NCBI RefSeq assembly: GCF_010894455.1
Contig: NZ_JAAIXY010000003.1
Coordinates: forward strand, 372,001 to 436,000
Source of the DNA: Myxococcus eversor
GTDB lineage: Bacteria; Myxococcota; Myxococcia; Myxococcales; Myxococcaceae
Direction of reading: 5' to 3'
DNA: 64,000 nt
A program made the translations under genes and the position numbers. Positions 17,126-26,617 of the stretch are shown piece after piece. Positions within the stretch are counted from its first letter, which is position 1. The number at the start of each line of letters is the position of its first letter. Under the pieces are notes generated by a model. It was not told the origin of the DNA and did not search any database. It saw only the letters and a list, made by a program, of their open reading frames with translations.

Positions 17126-17752
17126 TCATTCGCTGCCCACTCCGCTCTTCGCTTCGTCCAACTCCAGGTATTCACTCAGGATTTTCTGGACCTTCGCCCG
17201 GGCATGGAAGAGGCGGCTCATCACCGTGCCCTTGGGGATATCGAGCGTCCGGGCCAGGTCCTCGTAGGACATGCCCTCAATCTCCCGGAGGAGGAGGATG
17301 GCGCGGTGCTTCTCGGGCACCGTGGCGAGCGCTTCCTGGATCTTCTCCGCCAGCTCGCGTCGCAGCGCGCTCTTCTGGGGGTTGGTGCCCAGGCGACTGC
17401 CCAGCGCGCCGATGCGCGCCTCGGACAGGTCCATGGCCTGGTTCTCGTCGAACTCCACCACCTCGCCTCCGCCTCCGCGCTTGCGCAGCACGTCGATGCA
17501 GATGTTCACGGTGATGCGGTAGAGCCAGGTGTAGAAGGACGAGTCACCCTTGAAGTGGTCCAGGTACTTGTAGACCTTGACGAACGCCTCCTGGGAGACG
17601 TCCATCGATTCCTCCTTGTCCTTGAGCATGCCGAGCGCGACCGCGTACACCTTGCGCTGGTAACGCTCGACGAGGAGTTTGAAGGCGCGCTGGTCGCCGC
17701 TCCGGACGCGCTTGACGAGTGTAAGGTCGTCGGTTGCCAATGGGTGCGGCAA
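17126..17752 (-). CDS. ECF-family RNA polymerase sigma factor (RpoE-like)
   Basis: The 208-residue protein has both ECF regions. Sigma-2 runs from FKLLVERYQRKVYAVAL through DVSQEAFVKVYKYLDHF to SSFYTWLYRITVNICID. Sigma-4 is LATVPEKHRAILLLREIEGM followed by the helix-turn-helix YEDLARTLDIPKGTVMSRL. The linker between them is fairly long and acidic. No ATG or GTG fits; TTG at 17752 or TTG at 17737 (giving MATDDLTLVKRV) is used. It resembles the RpoE1-type factor of Myxococcus, though identity with it is not proven. The anti-sigma gene follows 64 bases downstream. Confidence 0.88.
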   Translation of the reverse strand: MPHPLATDDLTLVKRVRSGDQRAFKLLVERYQRKVYAVALGMLKDKEESMDVSQEAFVKVYKYLDHFKGDSSFYTWLYRITVNICIDVLRKRGGGGEVVEFDENQAMDLSEARIGALGSRLGTNPQKSALRRELAEKIQEALATVPEKHRAILLLREIEGMSYEDLARTLDIPKGTVMSRLFHARAKVQKILSEYLELDEAKSGVGSE

Positions 17753-17816
17753 CGTACCACAAGCCGGCCAACGCCGAGGACTTTCCGCCGCGAGGTCGTC
17801 TCCCCGGCCCTTCTGC

Positions 17817-19124
17817 CTAGAGGCTCACGAGCGCCAGCACGACGAGGGCGATGCCCACCAGGGCCAACATGGCCCCGAAGGCCACCCTGTCCCACTGCCC
17901 CTGCGCCACCGCCCCGTCCTCGGGCTCCGAGCGGAACCGGTGCAGCACGTTCCAGAGCATCATCGGCCCCAGCCGCTTGCCCGAGGCACGGCGCCGGCCG
18001 TCGGAATCCTGGGGCGGGTCTTCGGACTCCTCGGACTCGGACGCCCGGAACTCCAGCGGCGCGGGGCCGCCCCGGAGCGTGTCTGGTCCCCGGGCCTGCA
18101 TGGCGAGCCCTCCCTCGGCCAGCCCCTCCTTGCGGACGGCGGCCTCTGAGTGGCGGACCTCCGGGGGCGGCTCCAGCCGGACGGTGGCCACCCGCTCGCG
18201 GGCCTCCTCGGGCGTCCCGGCATTCAGCACCCACAGGCCCTGCGTCACGCCGTCCTGGCCGGTGCGCGCGTCGCGCAGCTCCGCGAAGCCCTGGGCCTTG
18301 AGCGAGTCACGGAAGGCCTCCTGCCCCTCCTTCTGGGACGGCTGGGCGACGGCGGTCTCAGCGTAGGCGGCGAAGAAGGCCCACAGCCGGGTGGCGCGCT
18401 CGCTGCTCGACAGCTGCGAGGGCTTGAGGTGCTGGGCCAGCAGCGCCGCGTCCGAGCCGAAGCGCAGGCCCAGCTCCTCCTGGCCCGCCACCTTCTCGAG
18501 CCCGGGAGGAATCAGCTCCGCCACCCTGCGCACCGGCGCCCGTTCCTGGCCACCCAAGGTGGGATGGCCACCGGGGATGGTGCCCTCGGTCCGGAAGGCG
18601 TCGCCCTTCCCACGGCCCGCCAGCCCGCCGCCCTCGGGGACCTGAGGGAGGGAGCGCGGCACTCCCGAGGGGGATTTGAGGAGGAGCCGGGCCAGCCGGC
18701 CGAAGCCGGAAGTGATGCGCGAGGAAGAGGACATGGGCGCGGCCTCGTCATCCAGCGTGGAAAGGGGCGTCTCCAGCACGTCCCCGGTGGGCTCCGGCTC
18801 CGCCGAAGGACTCCGGGAGCCTAACGCGGGAGTGTCCTGAGGGCTGTTTCGGGAACTGGACGAAGTGTCCGCCAGTGACGACGTGCCCCGCGGAGTGGCG
18901 CTGCTCTCACGCGGTGTGTCGGAGACGGGGGTGCGCCAGATGCGGGTGGGCTCCGGGCCGTCCGGCTCCATCCCGTCACCGATGAGGGGCAGTCCCGCGG
19001 GCGGCGTCCGGGGGCTGGGGCCCGCACTGGACGATGCGCGAGGGCCAGGCTCGCCCCGAGGCTCCCCGCCCCTGCCCGCCCGGGAGCCATCGCGAGGCCC
19101 CCTCATGTCGCCGACGTGGCCCAT
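17817..19124 (-). CDS. Uncharacterised tail-anchored membrane protein
   Basis: The 435-residue protein is mostly low-complexity, rich in Pro, Ser, Gly, Glu and Arg. A more ordered middle part (residues about 220-330) contains LGLRFGSDAALLAQHLKPSQLSS-type helices. The very C-terminus is a single hydrophobic helix (FGAMLALVGIALVVLALVSL) that ends the protein, a tail-anchor arrangement. It lies between a pilin-like gene and the ECF sigma gene on the same strand. No family is recognised. Confidence 0.6.
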   Translation of the reverse strand: MGHVGDMRGPRDGSRAGRGGEPRGEPGPRASSSAGPSPRTPPAGLPLIGDGMEPDGPEPTRIWRTPVSDTPRESSATPRGTSSLADTSSSSRNSPQDTPALGSRSPSAEPEPTGDVLETPLSTLDDEAAPMSSSSRITSGFGRLARLLLKSPSGVPRSLPQVPEGGGLAGRGKGDAFRTEGTIPGGHPTLGGQERAPVRRVAELIPPGLEKVAGQEELGLRFGSDAALLAQHLKPSQLSSSERATRLWAFFAAYAETAVAQPSQKEGQEAFRDSLKAQGFAELRDARTGQDGVTQGLWVLNAGTPEEARERVATVRLEPPPEVRHSEAAVRKEGLAEGGLAMQARGPDTLRGGPAPLEFRASESEESEDPPQDSDGRRRASGKRLGPMMLWNVLHRFRSEPEDGAVAQGQWDRVAFGAMLALVGIALVVLALVSL

Positions 19125-19166
19125 TTCCCAGATTCTCGCCCTGAGCGAGGAGTGGGTTGCGGCCCG

Positions 19167-19667
19167 TCACTCGCCTTCGCGCTCCACCTCGACGGCGGTT
19201 GTCATCCCGTTGGCATCCAGCCGCACGCGGTAGACGGAGTTCAGCCCGTCCCCGTCGAAGTCGCCGCGCGCCAGGCACGACACCTCGGGCTCTCCCACGG
19301 GGCTCTCCTGCACCACCACCTCGTACTGGAACCGGACCTTCTCCCCCGGCTCGAAGCCCAGGCGGTGGAAGACGTCGTTCTCCGGGAAGGGCACCGCCTC
19401 GCCGCCTCGCGGCACGTCCCGGGGCGTGGGGCCCGCGACTTGATAGGCGCCATGCTCGTCGCGGTAGGCCTGCACCGCGTCACAGAGCGCCAGCACGTTG
19501 AGGCGCGCCTCGGTGTCGGTGGGGCGCTCGCTCGACCGCCGGGCGTGCCGGAGGGAGAGCACGCCCAGCACCGCGGCGATGACGCCCAGCACCAAGGCGA
19601 GGAAGGGCCACTTCTTGAGAGGGCTGCTGCTCGAAGGCGGCGGGGACGGTGACGCGTCGTCGGACAT
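19167..19667 (-). CDS. Single-span membrane protein, pilin-like topology
   Basis: The 166-residue product has a short Ser/Pro-rich cytoplasmic segment, one hydrophobic helix (WPFLALVLGVIAAVLGVLSL), then a long helix beginning EARLNVLALCDAVQAYRDEHGAY and a beta-rich end. The order of helix, then AYRDEHGAY, resembles type IV pilin or pseudopilin globular domains, but the Gly-Phe prepilin cleavage site is missing. A later cysteine (VSCLARGDFDGDG) sits in a possible calcium-type Asp loop. It starts five bases after hemF, with GAGG three bases before the ATG. Confidence 0.6.
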   Translation of the reverse strand: MSDDASPSPPPSSSSPLKKWPFLALVLGVIAAVLGVLSLRHARRSSERPTDTEARLNVLALCDAVQAYRDEHGAYQVAGPTPRDVPRGGEAVPFPENDVFHRLGFEPGEKVRFQYEVVVQESPVGEPEVSCLARGDFDGDGLNSVYRVRLDANGMTTAVEVEREGE

Positions 19668-19672
19668 GGTCC

Positions 19673-20587
19673 TCAGCCCTCCGGCTTCCAGGCGGCCCAG
19701 TCGCGAGGCTGCCGCAGCACGTCCACCAGCCGCGCCTCCCAGGTTCCGGGCTCGGGGTGGTGGTCATAGCGCCAGCGCGTCTGGGGCGGCAGGGACATGA
19801 GGATGGACTCGGTGCGCCCGCGCGTCTCCAGGCCGAAGACGGTGCCCCGGTCATAGACGAGGTTGAACTCCACGTAGCGCCCGCGCCGCACCTCCTGCCA
19901 GAAGCGCTGGGCCTCGGTGAAGGGCGTGTCCTTGCGGCGCTCGGCGATGGGCAGGTAGGCGTCCAGGAAGGCCCGGCCGCAGTCGCGCACGAAGTCCAGC
20001 TCGCGCTCCAAATCCCCGCCCATGTTCTCGAAGAAGACGCCGCCCACGCCGCGCGTCTCCTCGCGGTGGCGCACGAAGAAGTACTGGTCACACGCGGCCT
20101 TGAAGCGCGGGTAGTACGTCGAATCGTGCGTGTCGCACGCGGCCTTGTGCACGCGGTGGAAGTGCGCCGCGTCCTCTTCATAGAGGTAGTACGGCGTCAG
20201 GTCCGCGCCACCGCCGAACCACGCCTTGCCGCCCTGGTGGATGAAGCGGTAGTTGGCGTGCACGGTGGGCACGTGCGGGTTGCGCGGGTGCAGGACGAGG
20301 GAGATGCCGCCGGCCCAGAAGGAGCGCCCCTCGCCCTGGAGCTTCTTGGCGAACTGGTCCTCCAATTCACCGAAGACCACCGACGTGTTGACGCCCGCCT
20401 TCTCCAGCACGGCGCCGTCCTCCAGCACGCGGCTGCGTCCGCCGCCCCCGCCGGGCCGCGTCCAGGCGTCCTCGCGAAAGCGCCCCGTGCCGTCCAGTCG
20501 CTCCAGCGCGCCGCAGATGTCGTCCTGCAGCGACTGGGTGAAGGAGGCCATCCGCTCCTTCAGACTCTCCACGTCCACCTTCGTCAT
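19673..20587 (-). CDS. hemF: Oxygen-dependent coproporphyrinogen III oxidase
   Basis: The 304-residue protein matches the usual bacterial HemF length. It decarboxylates coproporphyrinogen III to protoporphyrinogen IX in haem synthesis, using oxygen. Visible family blocks include GGGRSRVLEDGAVLEKAGVN, SLVLHPRNPHVPTVHANYR, WFGGGADLTPYYLYEEDA, RGVGGVFFENM near residue 185, and VEFNLVYDRGTVFGLET. ATG at 20587 follows AGGAG. The next gene begins five bases downstream, so hemF heads or shares an operon with a membrane protein and, further on, the ECF sigma locus. Confidence 0.95.
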   Translation of the reverse strand: MTKVDVESLKERMASFTQSLQDDICGALERLDGTGRFREDAWTRPGGGGGRSRVLEDGAVLEKAGVNTSVVFGELEDQFAKKLQGEGRSFWAGGISLVLHPRNPHVPTVHANYRFIHQGGKAWFGGGADLTPYYLYEEDAAHFHRVHKAACDTHDSTYYPRFKAACDQYFFVRHREETRGVGGVFFENMGGDLERELDFVRDCGRAFLDAYLPIAERRKDTPFTEAQRFWQEVRRGRYVEFNLVYDRGTVFGLETRGRTESILMSLPPQTRWRYDHHPEPGTWEARLVDVLRQPRDWAAWKPEG

Positions 20588-20608
20588 GCCTGCTCCTGGC
20601 GATTGGCG

Positions 20609-21364
20609 CTACGGCGCGGAGTAGTCGGCCGGCGCCTCGAAGTCCACAGGCGGAACGGGGGGCGCGTTGTGGCCGGCCGCATCGAACGCCTCGATGCGCG
20701 CCCGGTAGCTGCGGCCGTCCTCCATGGCGAACGTCCCGCTGCACGCCTCGTGGCCGATGAAGGCCGTGTTGTTGCTCACCGGCACCACGTACTGCTGGAC
20801 GCTGGGGCCCGGGCGACGCGGCTCCAGCTTCACCACCAGGTACGCGGGGCTCTCCTCCTTCAGCGACAGGTTGAGGCGCACGAAGCGCGCGGTGCCCTGG
20901 GCCGTGCGGCGCAGGAAGCCCTCCGACACGGCGGGGCGCTTCTGCCAGCGCGGCGGCTGGGTGTCGGCGCCCTTGCCGGTGTTCCACTCGGGCAGCACCA
21001 CCCCACCCCGGCCGTTGAGCAAGGTGACGTTGGGCAACACCTCGTCGAGCCGCAGCGTGTAGCGCGTGTCCGGCTCCAGCTTGCCCACCACCTTGAGGAC
21101 GATGGTGGCCCGTCCCAGGCTGCTCTCCCAGCCGCGCTGCGCCTTCACCTCCACCTCGTGGTCGCTCGCCACCAGCCGCAGCTTCTTGCCCACCAGCGCG
21201 ATGACGGGCTCCCGGGCCGTGCCCACGCCTTCCAGCAGGAACCGGCTGTTGATGGGGACGATGGCACCGGGCGTGGGAAACAACTGCACGCCGTCACCCA
21301 GGCACTGGGCAGAGGCGGTACGAGCGCACAGCAACACGAACAACGAGACGAGGATTCGGAGCAC
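20609..21364 (-). CDS. Secreted protein with immunoglobulin-like domains, unknown function
   Basis: The 251-residue protein begins at GTG 21364 with a signal peptide (VLRILVSLFVLLCARTASAQ). The mature part looks like two beta-sandwich domains. The first includes RFLLEGVGTAREPVIALVGKK and LEPDTRYTLRLDEVLP, in the style of a bacterial Ig-like domain. The second ends with AMEDGRSYRARIEAFDAAGHNAPP, fibronectin-like. Two cysteines are present. The gene ends 21 bases before hemF on the same strand. Function is unknown. Confidence 0.68.
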   Translation of the reverse strand: MLRILVSLFVLLCARTASAQCLGDGVQLFPTPGAIVPINSRFLLEGVGTAREPVIALVGKKLRLVASDHEVEVKAQRGWESSLGRATIVLKVVGKLEPDTRYTLRLDEVLPNVTLLNGRGGVVLPEWNTGKGADTQPPRWQKRPAVSEGFLRRTAQGTARFVRLNLSLKEESPAYLVVKLEPRRPGPSVQQYVVPVSNNTAFIGHEACSGTFAMEDGRSYRARIEAFDAAGHNAPPVPPVDFEAPADYSAP

Positions 21365-21525
21365 GATGTCCCGAGTCTGCGCCGCCGCCGGATGGATTCC
21401 AACCCGTTCAGCGCGCCCGGCGATATGAGCGGCACACACGGTGCGTTTCCAGGCGTGTCCCCCGCGCGCCAGGCCCCAAGCTCGCGCTCCCCCCGTCTTC
21501 CCCGGGGAATTCCGAGAACATCGCC

Positions 21526-22116
21526 ATGCGCTCACGCCTTTCGACGTGGGTGACGGTCGGGCTCCTGTGGGGAGCCTGCGGCTGCGCCGTCACGCCCGAA
21601 ACCCGCCAGCAGTTGGTGGAGACCACCAGCGGCAATGCCATCTACGCGCTGCCGTCGGACGCCCTGCTGGCGACGACGCGACGCCTGCTCGCTGAGCAGA
21701 AGTACGAGCTGCTCCCCACCGCGGACCCGCTCTACATCCACACCACCTGGCGCATCCGGGGCAACACGGACATGGGCGCCAGCTGGTCCCGCATCTTCGT
21801 GCAGGTGCATCCGCTGTCGGACGGCCGCGCCGTGCTGCGCGCCTACCGGATGGCCTACACCACCAACGGGCGCGCTCCCGAGCATCCCTCCCTCGGCGCT
21901 GGCACCCGGGACGCGAAGCTGGGGGATGGAGCGGCGGCGGCCTCCGTCCAGGGGGAGCCCCTGTCACCGACGAAGCCCGTCGTGCGCCGCGCCTCGGATA
22001 TCGAATGGGAGGTGCTGTCGCGCGTGGAGCCCAGGCTCGCCGCCCACCTGGAGGCCCGCGCGGAGGCGTACCTGGCCACCGGAAGGAAGGACCCGAGCGA
22101 GCCCACCGAGGAGTGA
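21526..22116 (+). CDS. Uncharacterised lipoprotein
   Basis: The 196-residue protein has a signal peptide with a lipobox-like end (VGLLWGACGC) and should be lipid-anchored. The mature part begins with a helix (ALLATTRRLLAEQKYELLP) followed by a sheet (YIHTTWRIRG, ASWSRIFVQVHPL, AVLRAYRMAYTT). This alternation resembles BamC-like or DUF-type lipoprotein domains, but no family is certain. The gene stands alone on the plus strand, with a weak ribosome binding site. Confidence 0.65.
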   Translation: MRSRLSTWVTVGLLWGACGCAVTPETRQQLVETTSGNAIYALPSDALLATTRRLLAEQKYELLPTADPLYIHTTWRIRGNTDMGASWSRIFVQVHPLSDGRAVLRAYRMAYTTNGRAPEHPSLGAGTRDAKLGDGAAAASVQGEPLSPTKPVVRRASDIEWEVLSRVEPRLAAHLEARAEAYLATGRKDPSEPTEE

Positions 22117-22144
22117 GCACGCCGCCGGGCCTCAGGGCCCCACG

Positions 22145-22435
22145 TCAGTGCATGCCGCCGTCGTCCTCGCGCAGGACGATGGCGCCGTACTTGGCCTCAT
22201 AGCGGTTGAGGTTGTCCTGCATGGCCAGCATCAGCCGCTTCATGTGCTTGGGGCTGGTGATGATGCGCGAGCGCACCTTGGCCCGGAGCTGCTGCGGTTG
22301 GACGTAGATGAAATCCAACGTGAATTCCGTGTCCGTATGGTTCACGAGGGCCATGTTCGCGTACTGACCATTGGCGACGTCCTCGTCGATTTGAATCTGC
22401 AACTGCATGTCCGGGGGCTTCGGAGTGTCCGCCAT
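22145..22435 (-). CDS. DUF3467 protein
   Basis: This 96-residue cytoplasmic protein matches the DUF3467 pattern as I remember it: QIQIDEDVANGQYANMALVNHT, an EFTLDFIYVQP strand pair, then AKVRSRIITSPKHMKRLMLAMQDNLNRYE. The family is widespread in bacteria and of unknown function. ATG at 22435 begins MADTPKPPD. The gene diverges from the esterase gene 48 bases away. Confidence 0.82.
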   Translation of the reverse strand: MADTPKPPDMQLQIQIDEDVANGQYANMALVNHTDTEFTLDFIYVQPQQLRAKVRSRIITSPKHMKRLMLAMQDNLNRYEAKYGAIVLREDDGGMH

Positions 22436-22483
22436 GAGGCATGGGGCATAGCGCCTGCGCCTCCGCGTGGCCAGCCTGTCTTC

Positions 22484-23305
22484 ATGATGGATGCCCTGCT
22501 CGCCATGGACGCTGGGAAGACGGAGCCCTTCGAGCTGGGACGGGGCCCCGACGCGTGCCTGCTGCTGCACGGCTTCACCGGCAGTCCCTGGGATGTGCGC
22601 CCGCTGGGAGAAGCGCTGGCGGCGCGGGGGATGCATGTGGTGGCGCCGCTGCTGCCGGGCCACGGCACCACGCCCCAGGCGCTCCTGGGAGTCACCTGGC
22701 GCGACTGGCGGGCGGCGGCCCGGGACGCCCTGGACTCACTGCGAGGCCACCGGAGCATCTTCGTCGCGGGGCTGTCCATGGGGGCGCTGCTGGCGCTGGG
22801 GCTGGCGGCGGACCATCCGGAGGCGGTGCGGGCGCTGGCGCTCGTGGCCCCGGCGGTGCGCTTCCGGGGGCCTCGGATGATGCTCATCCGACAGCTGTCG
22901 CGCACGCCGCTGTTGGAGTGGGCGCGCCCGTGGGTGGAGAAGACGGGCACGGACATCTCGGACCCGGTGGCCCTGGCCGAGGCGCCGGTGCTCGCGGGCT
23001 TCCCGGTGGCGCGCCTGAGGGATTTGGTCACCTTGCAGGACGAGGCGGCGCGCCGAGTCTCGGGGGTGCGCTGTCCGGTGCTGGTGGCGGTGGCCGAGCA
23101 GGACCACGTCGTGGACCCGGAGGGAGGACGGTGGCTGGCGCGCCGGCTCACCGGGTCTCCGAGCGTGCGCGTCGTGTCGCTGCGACGCGGCTTCCACGTC
23201 ATCCCCCGGGACACCGACGGCCCCCTGCTGGCGAGCGAGGTAGGGGGCTTCCTCACGCAGTGGCGTGACTTCGGGGAATGGGAGCCACAACCGGCGGGCG
23301 CGTGA
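22484..23305 (+). CDS. Alpha/beta-hydrolase (carboxylesterase / monoacylglycerol lipase type)
   Basis: The 273-residue cytoplasmic hydrolase shows LLLHGFTGSPWDVRPLG with the oxyanion-hole HGF, the nucleophile elbow GLSMGA, the acid in VAEQDHVVDP, and the histidine in RRGFHVIPRD. It has the layout of Est30-type carboxylesterases, which cleave short-chain esters or monoacylglycerols. The start is uncertain because no good ribosome binding site precedes 22484; ATG at 22505 is an alternative. No partner gene is evident. Confidence 0.85.
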   Translation: MMDALLAMDAGKTEPFELGRGPDACLLLHGFTGSPWDVRPLGEALAARGMHVVAPLLPGHGTTPQALLGVTWRDWRAAARDALDSLRGHRSIFVAGLSMGALLALGLAADHPEAVRALALVAPAVRFRGPRMMLIRQLSRTPLLEWARPWVEKTGTDISDPVALAEAPVLAGFPVARLRDLVTLQDEAARRVSGVRCPVLVAVAEQDHVVDPEGGRWLARRLTGSPSVRVVSLRRGFHVIPRDTDGPLLASEVGGFLTQWRDFGEWEPQPAGA

Positions 23306-23359
23306 CGGGGGCTCGGGACGCGGCGAAAAGCGCCGTCCCCGTATATCAAGGGCTCGCAC

Positions 23360-24076
23360 ATGACTGAGTCCGACACTCCTCCTCTCGTCGAGCTGCGTGA
23401 CGTCACCAAGTCCTATGCCGAGGGCGACACCGCGCGCGAGGTGCTCTCCGGCGTGCGGCTGACGCTGCGCCGGGGCGAGTTCGTGGTGCTCCTGGGCCGC
23501 AGCGGCTCGGGCAAGTCCACGCTGCTCAACCTCATCAGCGGCATCGACCTGCCCACGCGCGGCGAGGTGCTCGTCGATGGACGGAGCCTGGGCACCATGA
23601 GCGAGCGGGAGCGCACGCTGCTGCGCCGCGAGCACGTGGGTTTCATCTTCCAGGCCTTCAACCTGCTGCCCACGTTGACGGTGGAGGAGAACGTGCGGCT
23701 GCCCGTGGAACTCAACGGGCACGACGCGGCGGAGGCGAGCGCGAAGGCCCGGGCGCTGCTGGAGCGGGTGGGCCTTGCCACTCGCGCGAACAGCTTTCCG
23801 GACCGGCTCTCCGGTGGCGAGCAGCAGCGCGTGGCGGTGGCCCGGGCGCTCGCGCACTCACCGCCGCTGCTCCTGGCGGACGAGCCCACGGGCAACCTGG
23901 ATGAGGCCACGGGTCGGCAAGTATTGGACTTGCTGGAGGGCCTCACGCGGCAAGGCAACGCGTGCGCGTTCGTCGTCACGCACGAGCCGGGCCTCGTCGC
24001 TCGCGCGGACCGGGTGTTGGAGATGACGGGCGGGCGCCTCGTTGAACGCGAAGCGCCGCGAAGGGAGCCCCGGTGA
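23360..24076 (+). CDS. ABC transporter ATP-binding protein (LolD/MacB/YbbA type)
   Basis: The 238-residue ATPase has Walker [10 protein letters not shown], a Q-loop ([11 protein letters not shown]), signature [15 protein letters not shown] and Walker [13 protein letters not shown], all typical of the LolD/MacB branch. It energises the FtsX-type permease encoded next, with which it overlaps by four bases. Together with the following AttH-like gene this forms a three-gene operon of the att type. Its likely role is extraction or export of a hydrophobic molecule or lipoprotein at the inner membrane. Confidence 0.92.
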   Translation: MTESDTPPLVELRDVTKSYAEGDTAREVLSGVRLTLRRGEFVVLLGRSGSGKSTLLNLISGIDLPTRGEVLVDGRSLGTMSERERTLLRREHVGFIFQAFNLLPTLTVEENVRLPVELNGHDAAEASAKARALLERVGLATRANSFPDRLSGGEQQRVAVARALAHSPPLLLADEPTGNLDEATGRQVLDLLEGLTRQGNACAFVVTHEPGLVARADRVLEMTGGRLVEREAPRREPR

Positions 24077-26613
24077 CGAACCTCCTGGTGCGCTCCAGCC
24101 TGCGCCACCTGGGTCGCCACCCGTGGCTGACGGCGCTGTCCCTGCTGGGCATCGCCCTGGGCGTCGCGGTGGTGGTGTCGATTGATTTGGCGAGCGGGAG
24201 CGCGCTGCGCGCCTTCGAGCGCTCCACGGATGCGGTGACAGGGAGGGCCACGCATCAGCTCGTGGGCGGTACCTCGGGACTGGCGGAGGATGTGTACCGC
24301 GACTTGCGGCTGCGTCCGGATGCGCCCGTGTCCGCGCCAGTGGTGGAGGGCTACGTGCAAGCGGCGGTGGGCGACCGGCGCACGCTGACGGTGCTGGGGG
24401 TGGACCCCTTCGCGGAGGCACCCTTCCGCGACTACGCGGGGGACGAGGCGGTGGGCGACGTGGGCGCGCTGCTCACCCAGCCGGGCACGGTGCTCTTGAG
24501 CGCGCGGGCCGCGCGGGCGCTGGGTGTGGAAGCCGGTGGACTCCTGCCGGTGCGCGTGGAGGGCCGCGAGACGTCGCTGCGGGTGGCGGCGCTGCTGGCC
24601 CCCGCGAATGAGGACACCGCGCGGGCGCTGGAGGCGCTGGTGTTGACGGACGTGTCCACGGCGCAGGAGGTGCTCGGGCGCGTGGGGCGGCTGACGCGCG
24701 TGGACCTGCGACTGACGGACGGAGACGCGCAGGTGGAGCGACTGCGCGCGAGCCTGCCCACGGGGACGGAGGTGGTGCGCGCGTCGGCACGGGCCAGCAC
24801 GGTGGAGCAGATGACGAAGGCGTTCCGCACCAACCTCACCGCGCTGTCGCTGCTGGCGCTCGTGGTGGGGATGTTCCTCATCTACAACACGATGACGTTC
24901 TCCGTGGTGCAGCGGCGCGGACTGCTCGGGCGGCTGCGCGCGGTGGGCATCACCCGGGGCGAGCTGTTCGCGCTGGTGCTCGGCGAGGCGCTGGTGCTCG
25001 GCATCGTCGGCACGGTGGCGGGGCTGCTGCTCGGCATCCTCCTGGGGCGCGGGCTGGTGGGGCTCATCACCCAGACCATCAATGACCTCTACTTCGTGGT
25101 GAGCGTGCGCGGGCTGGTGCTGGAGCCCTTCACGCTGGCCAAGGGACTGGCGTTGGGCCTGGGGGCCACGGTGCTGGCGGCCCTGGTGCCCGCGTGGGAG
25201 GCAGCCCGCTCCGCGCCGGCGACGACGCTGCGCCGCTCGGCGCTGGAGGACGTGTCGCGCACACGCGCGCCGAAGCTGGCGCTGCTCGGGGTGCTGGTGC
25301 TGGCGGGAGGAGTGGGGCTGTTGGGGTGGCCCACGCAGGCGCTGGTGCCGGCGTACCTGGGGCTCTTCTCGGTGCTGATTGGCGCCGCGCTGCTGGTGCC
25401 GTGGGTGACGGAGCGGCTGTCCCTCTTCGCGGCGGTGCCCCTGGGATTCGCCTTCGGGCTGCTGGGACGCATGGCGGCGCGCGGGGTGAGGACGAGCCTC
25501 AGTCGCACGGCGGTGGCGCTGGCGGCGCTGATGGTCGCGGTGGCGACGACGGTGGGCGTGGGCCTGATGGTGTCCAGCTTCCGAGGCACGGTGTTGTCGT
25601 GGCTGGAGTCCTCGCTCCTGGCGGATGTGTTCATCTCCCCACCCTCGCTGGTGGCGCGACGAGGAGACTCCACGCTGGCGCCGGACCTGGTGGAGCGACT
25701 GCGCACCCTTCCGGGCGTCTCCGGCAGCAGCACCCTGCGCGTGACGCGGGCCCGGGTGGACGGCGTGCCCACGGACCTGCTCGCCGTCGACTTCAGTCGC
25801 TCTCCGGCGCGGCCCTACCAGTTCAAGCAGGGTGAGGAGGCCGCCGTGTGGCGCGAACTGGATGCGTCGACGCAGGCGCTCATCGTCTCGGAGCCCTTCG
25901 CGTTCCACCGAGGAGTGGGCGTGGGCGACACGGTGCGACTGGCCACGGACCGGGGACTTCAGGCCTTCCGCGTGGCCGGCGTGTACTTCGATTACGGCTC
26001 CGACGTGGGGACGATGCTGATGCCTCGCGCCACGTACGAGCATTGGTACGAGGACAGGGGCGTGAGCGGCGTGGCGCTGTACGCGTCGCCGGGGCAGGAC
26101 GTGGACTCGCTGGTGACCGCGGTGCGAGAGCGCGCGGGGGATGAGCAGGCATTGCTGGTGCGGGCCAATCGCTCACTGCGACAAGCGTCGATGGAGGTGT
26201 TCGACCGCACCTTCACGATTACCCAGGTGCTCCGGCTGCTGGCCATCGGCGTGGCCTTCGTAGGGGTGCTCAGCGCGTTGATGTCATTGCAGTTGGAGCG
26301 GGCGCGGGAGTTCGCGGTGCTGCGGGCCATGGGGCTGACGCCTCGACAGCTCTGGGGGTTGGTGTCGCTGCAGACGGGGCTCCTGGGTTTGCTGGCGGGG
26401 TTGTTCTCGATGCCGCTGGGCGTGGGGCTGGCGTACATCCTGGTGCATGTCATCAACCAGCGGTCCTTCGGCTGGACGGTGCGGCTCGAGGTGATGCCGG
26501 AGACGCTGGGGCAGGCGATGCTGCTGGCGTTGGTGGCCTCGGCGCTGGCGGGGCTGTACCCGGCGTGGAAGATGACCCGTGCCAATCCCGCGTTCGCGCT
26601 GAGGGAGGAGTGA
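24073..26613 (+). CDS. FtsX-like ABC transporter permease (YbbP type)
   Basis: The 846-residue permease has an N-terminal span ([20 protein letters not shown]), a periplasmic domain, then a first FtsX cluster ([62 protein letters not shown]). After two linking spans comes a second half with its own periplasmic domain (about residues 505-690) and a final FtsX cluster ending in [19 protein letters not shown]. The internal duplication is typical of YbbP/AttF-type permeases. Its start overlaps the ATPase stop. Confidence 0.9.
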   Translation: MTNLLVRSSLRHLGRHPWLTALSLLGIALGVAVVVSIDLASGSALRAFERSTDAVTGRATHQLVGGTSGLAEDVYRDLRLRPDAPVSAPVVEGYVQAAVGDRRTLTVLGVDPFAEAPFRDYAGDEAVGDVGALLTQPGTVLLSARAARALGVEAGGLLPVRVEGRETSLRVAALLAPANEDTARALEALVLTDVSTAQEVLGRVGRLTRVDLRLTDGDAQVERLRASLPTGTEVVRASARASTVEQMTKAFRTNLTALSLLALVVGMFLIYNTMTFSVVQRRGLLGRLRAVGITRGELFALVLGEALVLGIVGTVAGLLLGILLGRGLVGLITQTINDLYFVVSVRGLVLEPFTLAKGLALGLGATVLAALVPAWEAARSAPATTLRRSALEDVSRTRAPKLALLGVLVLAGGVGLLGWPTQALVPAYLGLFSVLIGAALLVPWVTERLSLFAAVPLGFAFGLLGRMAARGVRTSLSRTAVALAALMVAVATTVGVGLMVSSFRGTVLSWLESSLLADVFISPPSLVARRGDSTLAPDLVERLRTLPGVSGSSTLRVTRARVDGVPTDLLAVDFSRSPARPYQFKQGEEAAVWRELDASTQALIVSEPFAFHRGVGVGDTVRLATDRGLQAFRVAGVYFDYGSDVGTMLMPRATYEHWYEDRGVSGVALYASPGQDVDSLVTAVRERAGDEQALLVRANRSLRQASMEVFDRTFTITQVLRLLAIGVAFVGVLSALMSLQLERAREFAVLRAMGLTPRQLWGLVSLQTGLLGLLAGLFSMPLGVGLAYILVHVINQRSFGWTVRLEVMPETLGQAMLLALVASALAGLYPAWKMTRANPAFALREE

Positions 26614-26617
26614 CGCC

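Noticed and set aside
23413-26043. Long minus-strand open frame opposite the ABC transporter genes
   Set aside because: It mirrors two well-defined transporter genes and has low-complexity Arg/His/Gln composition.
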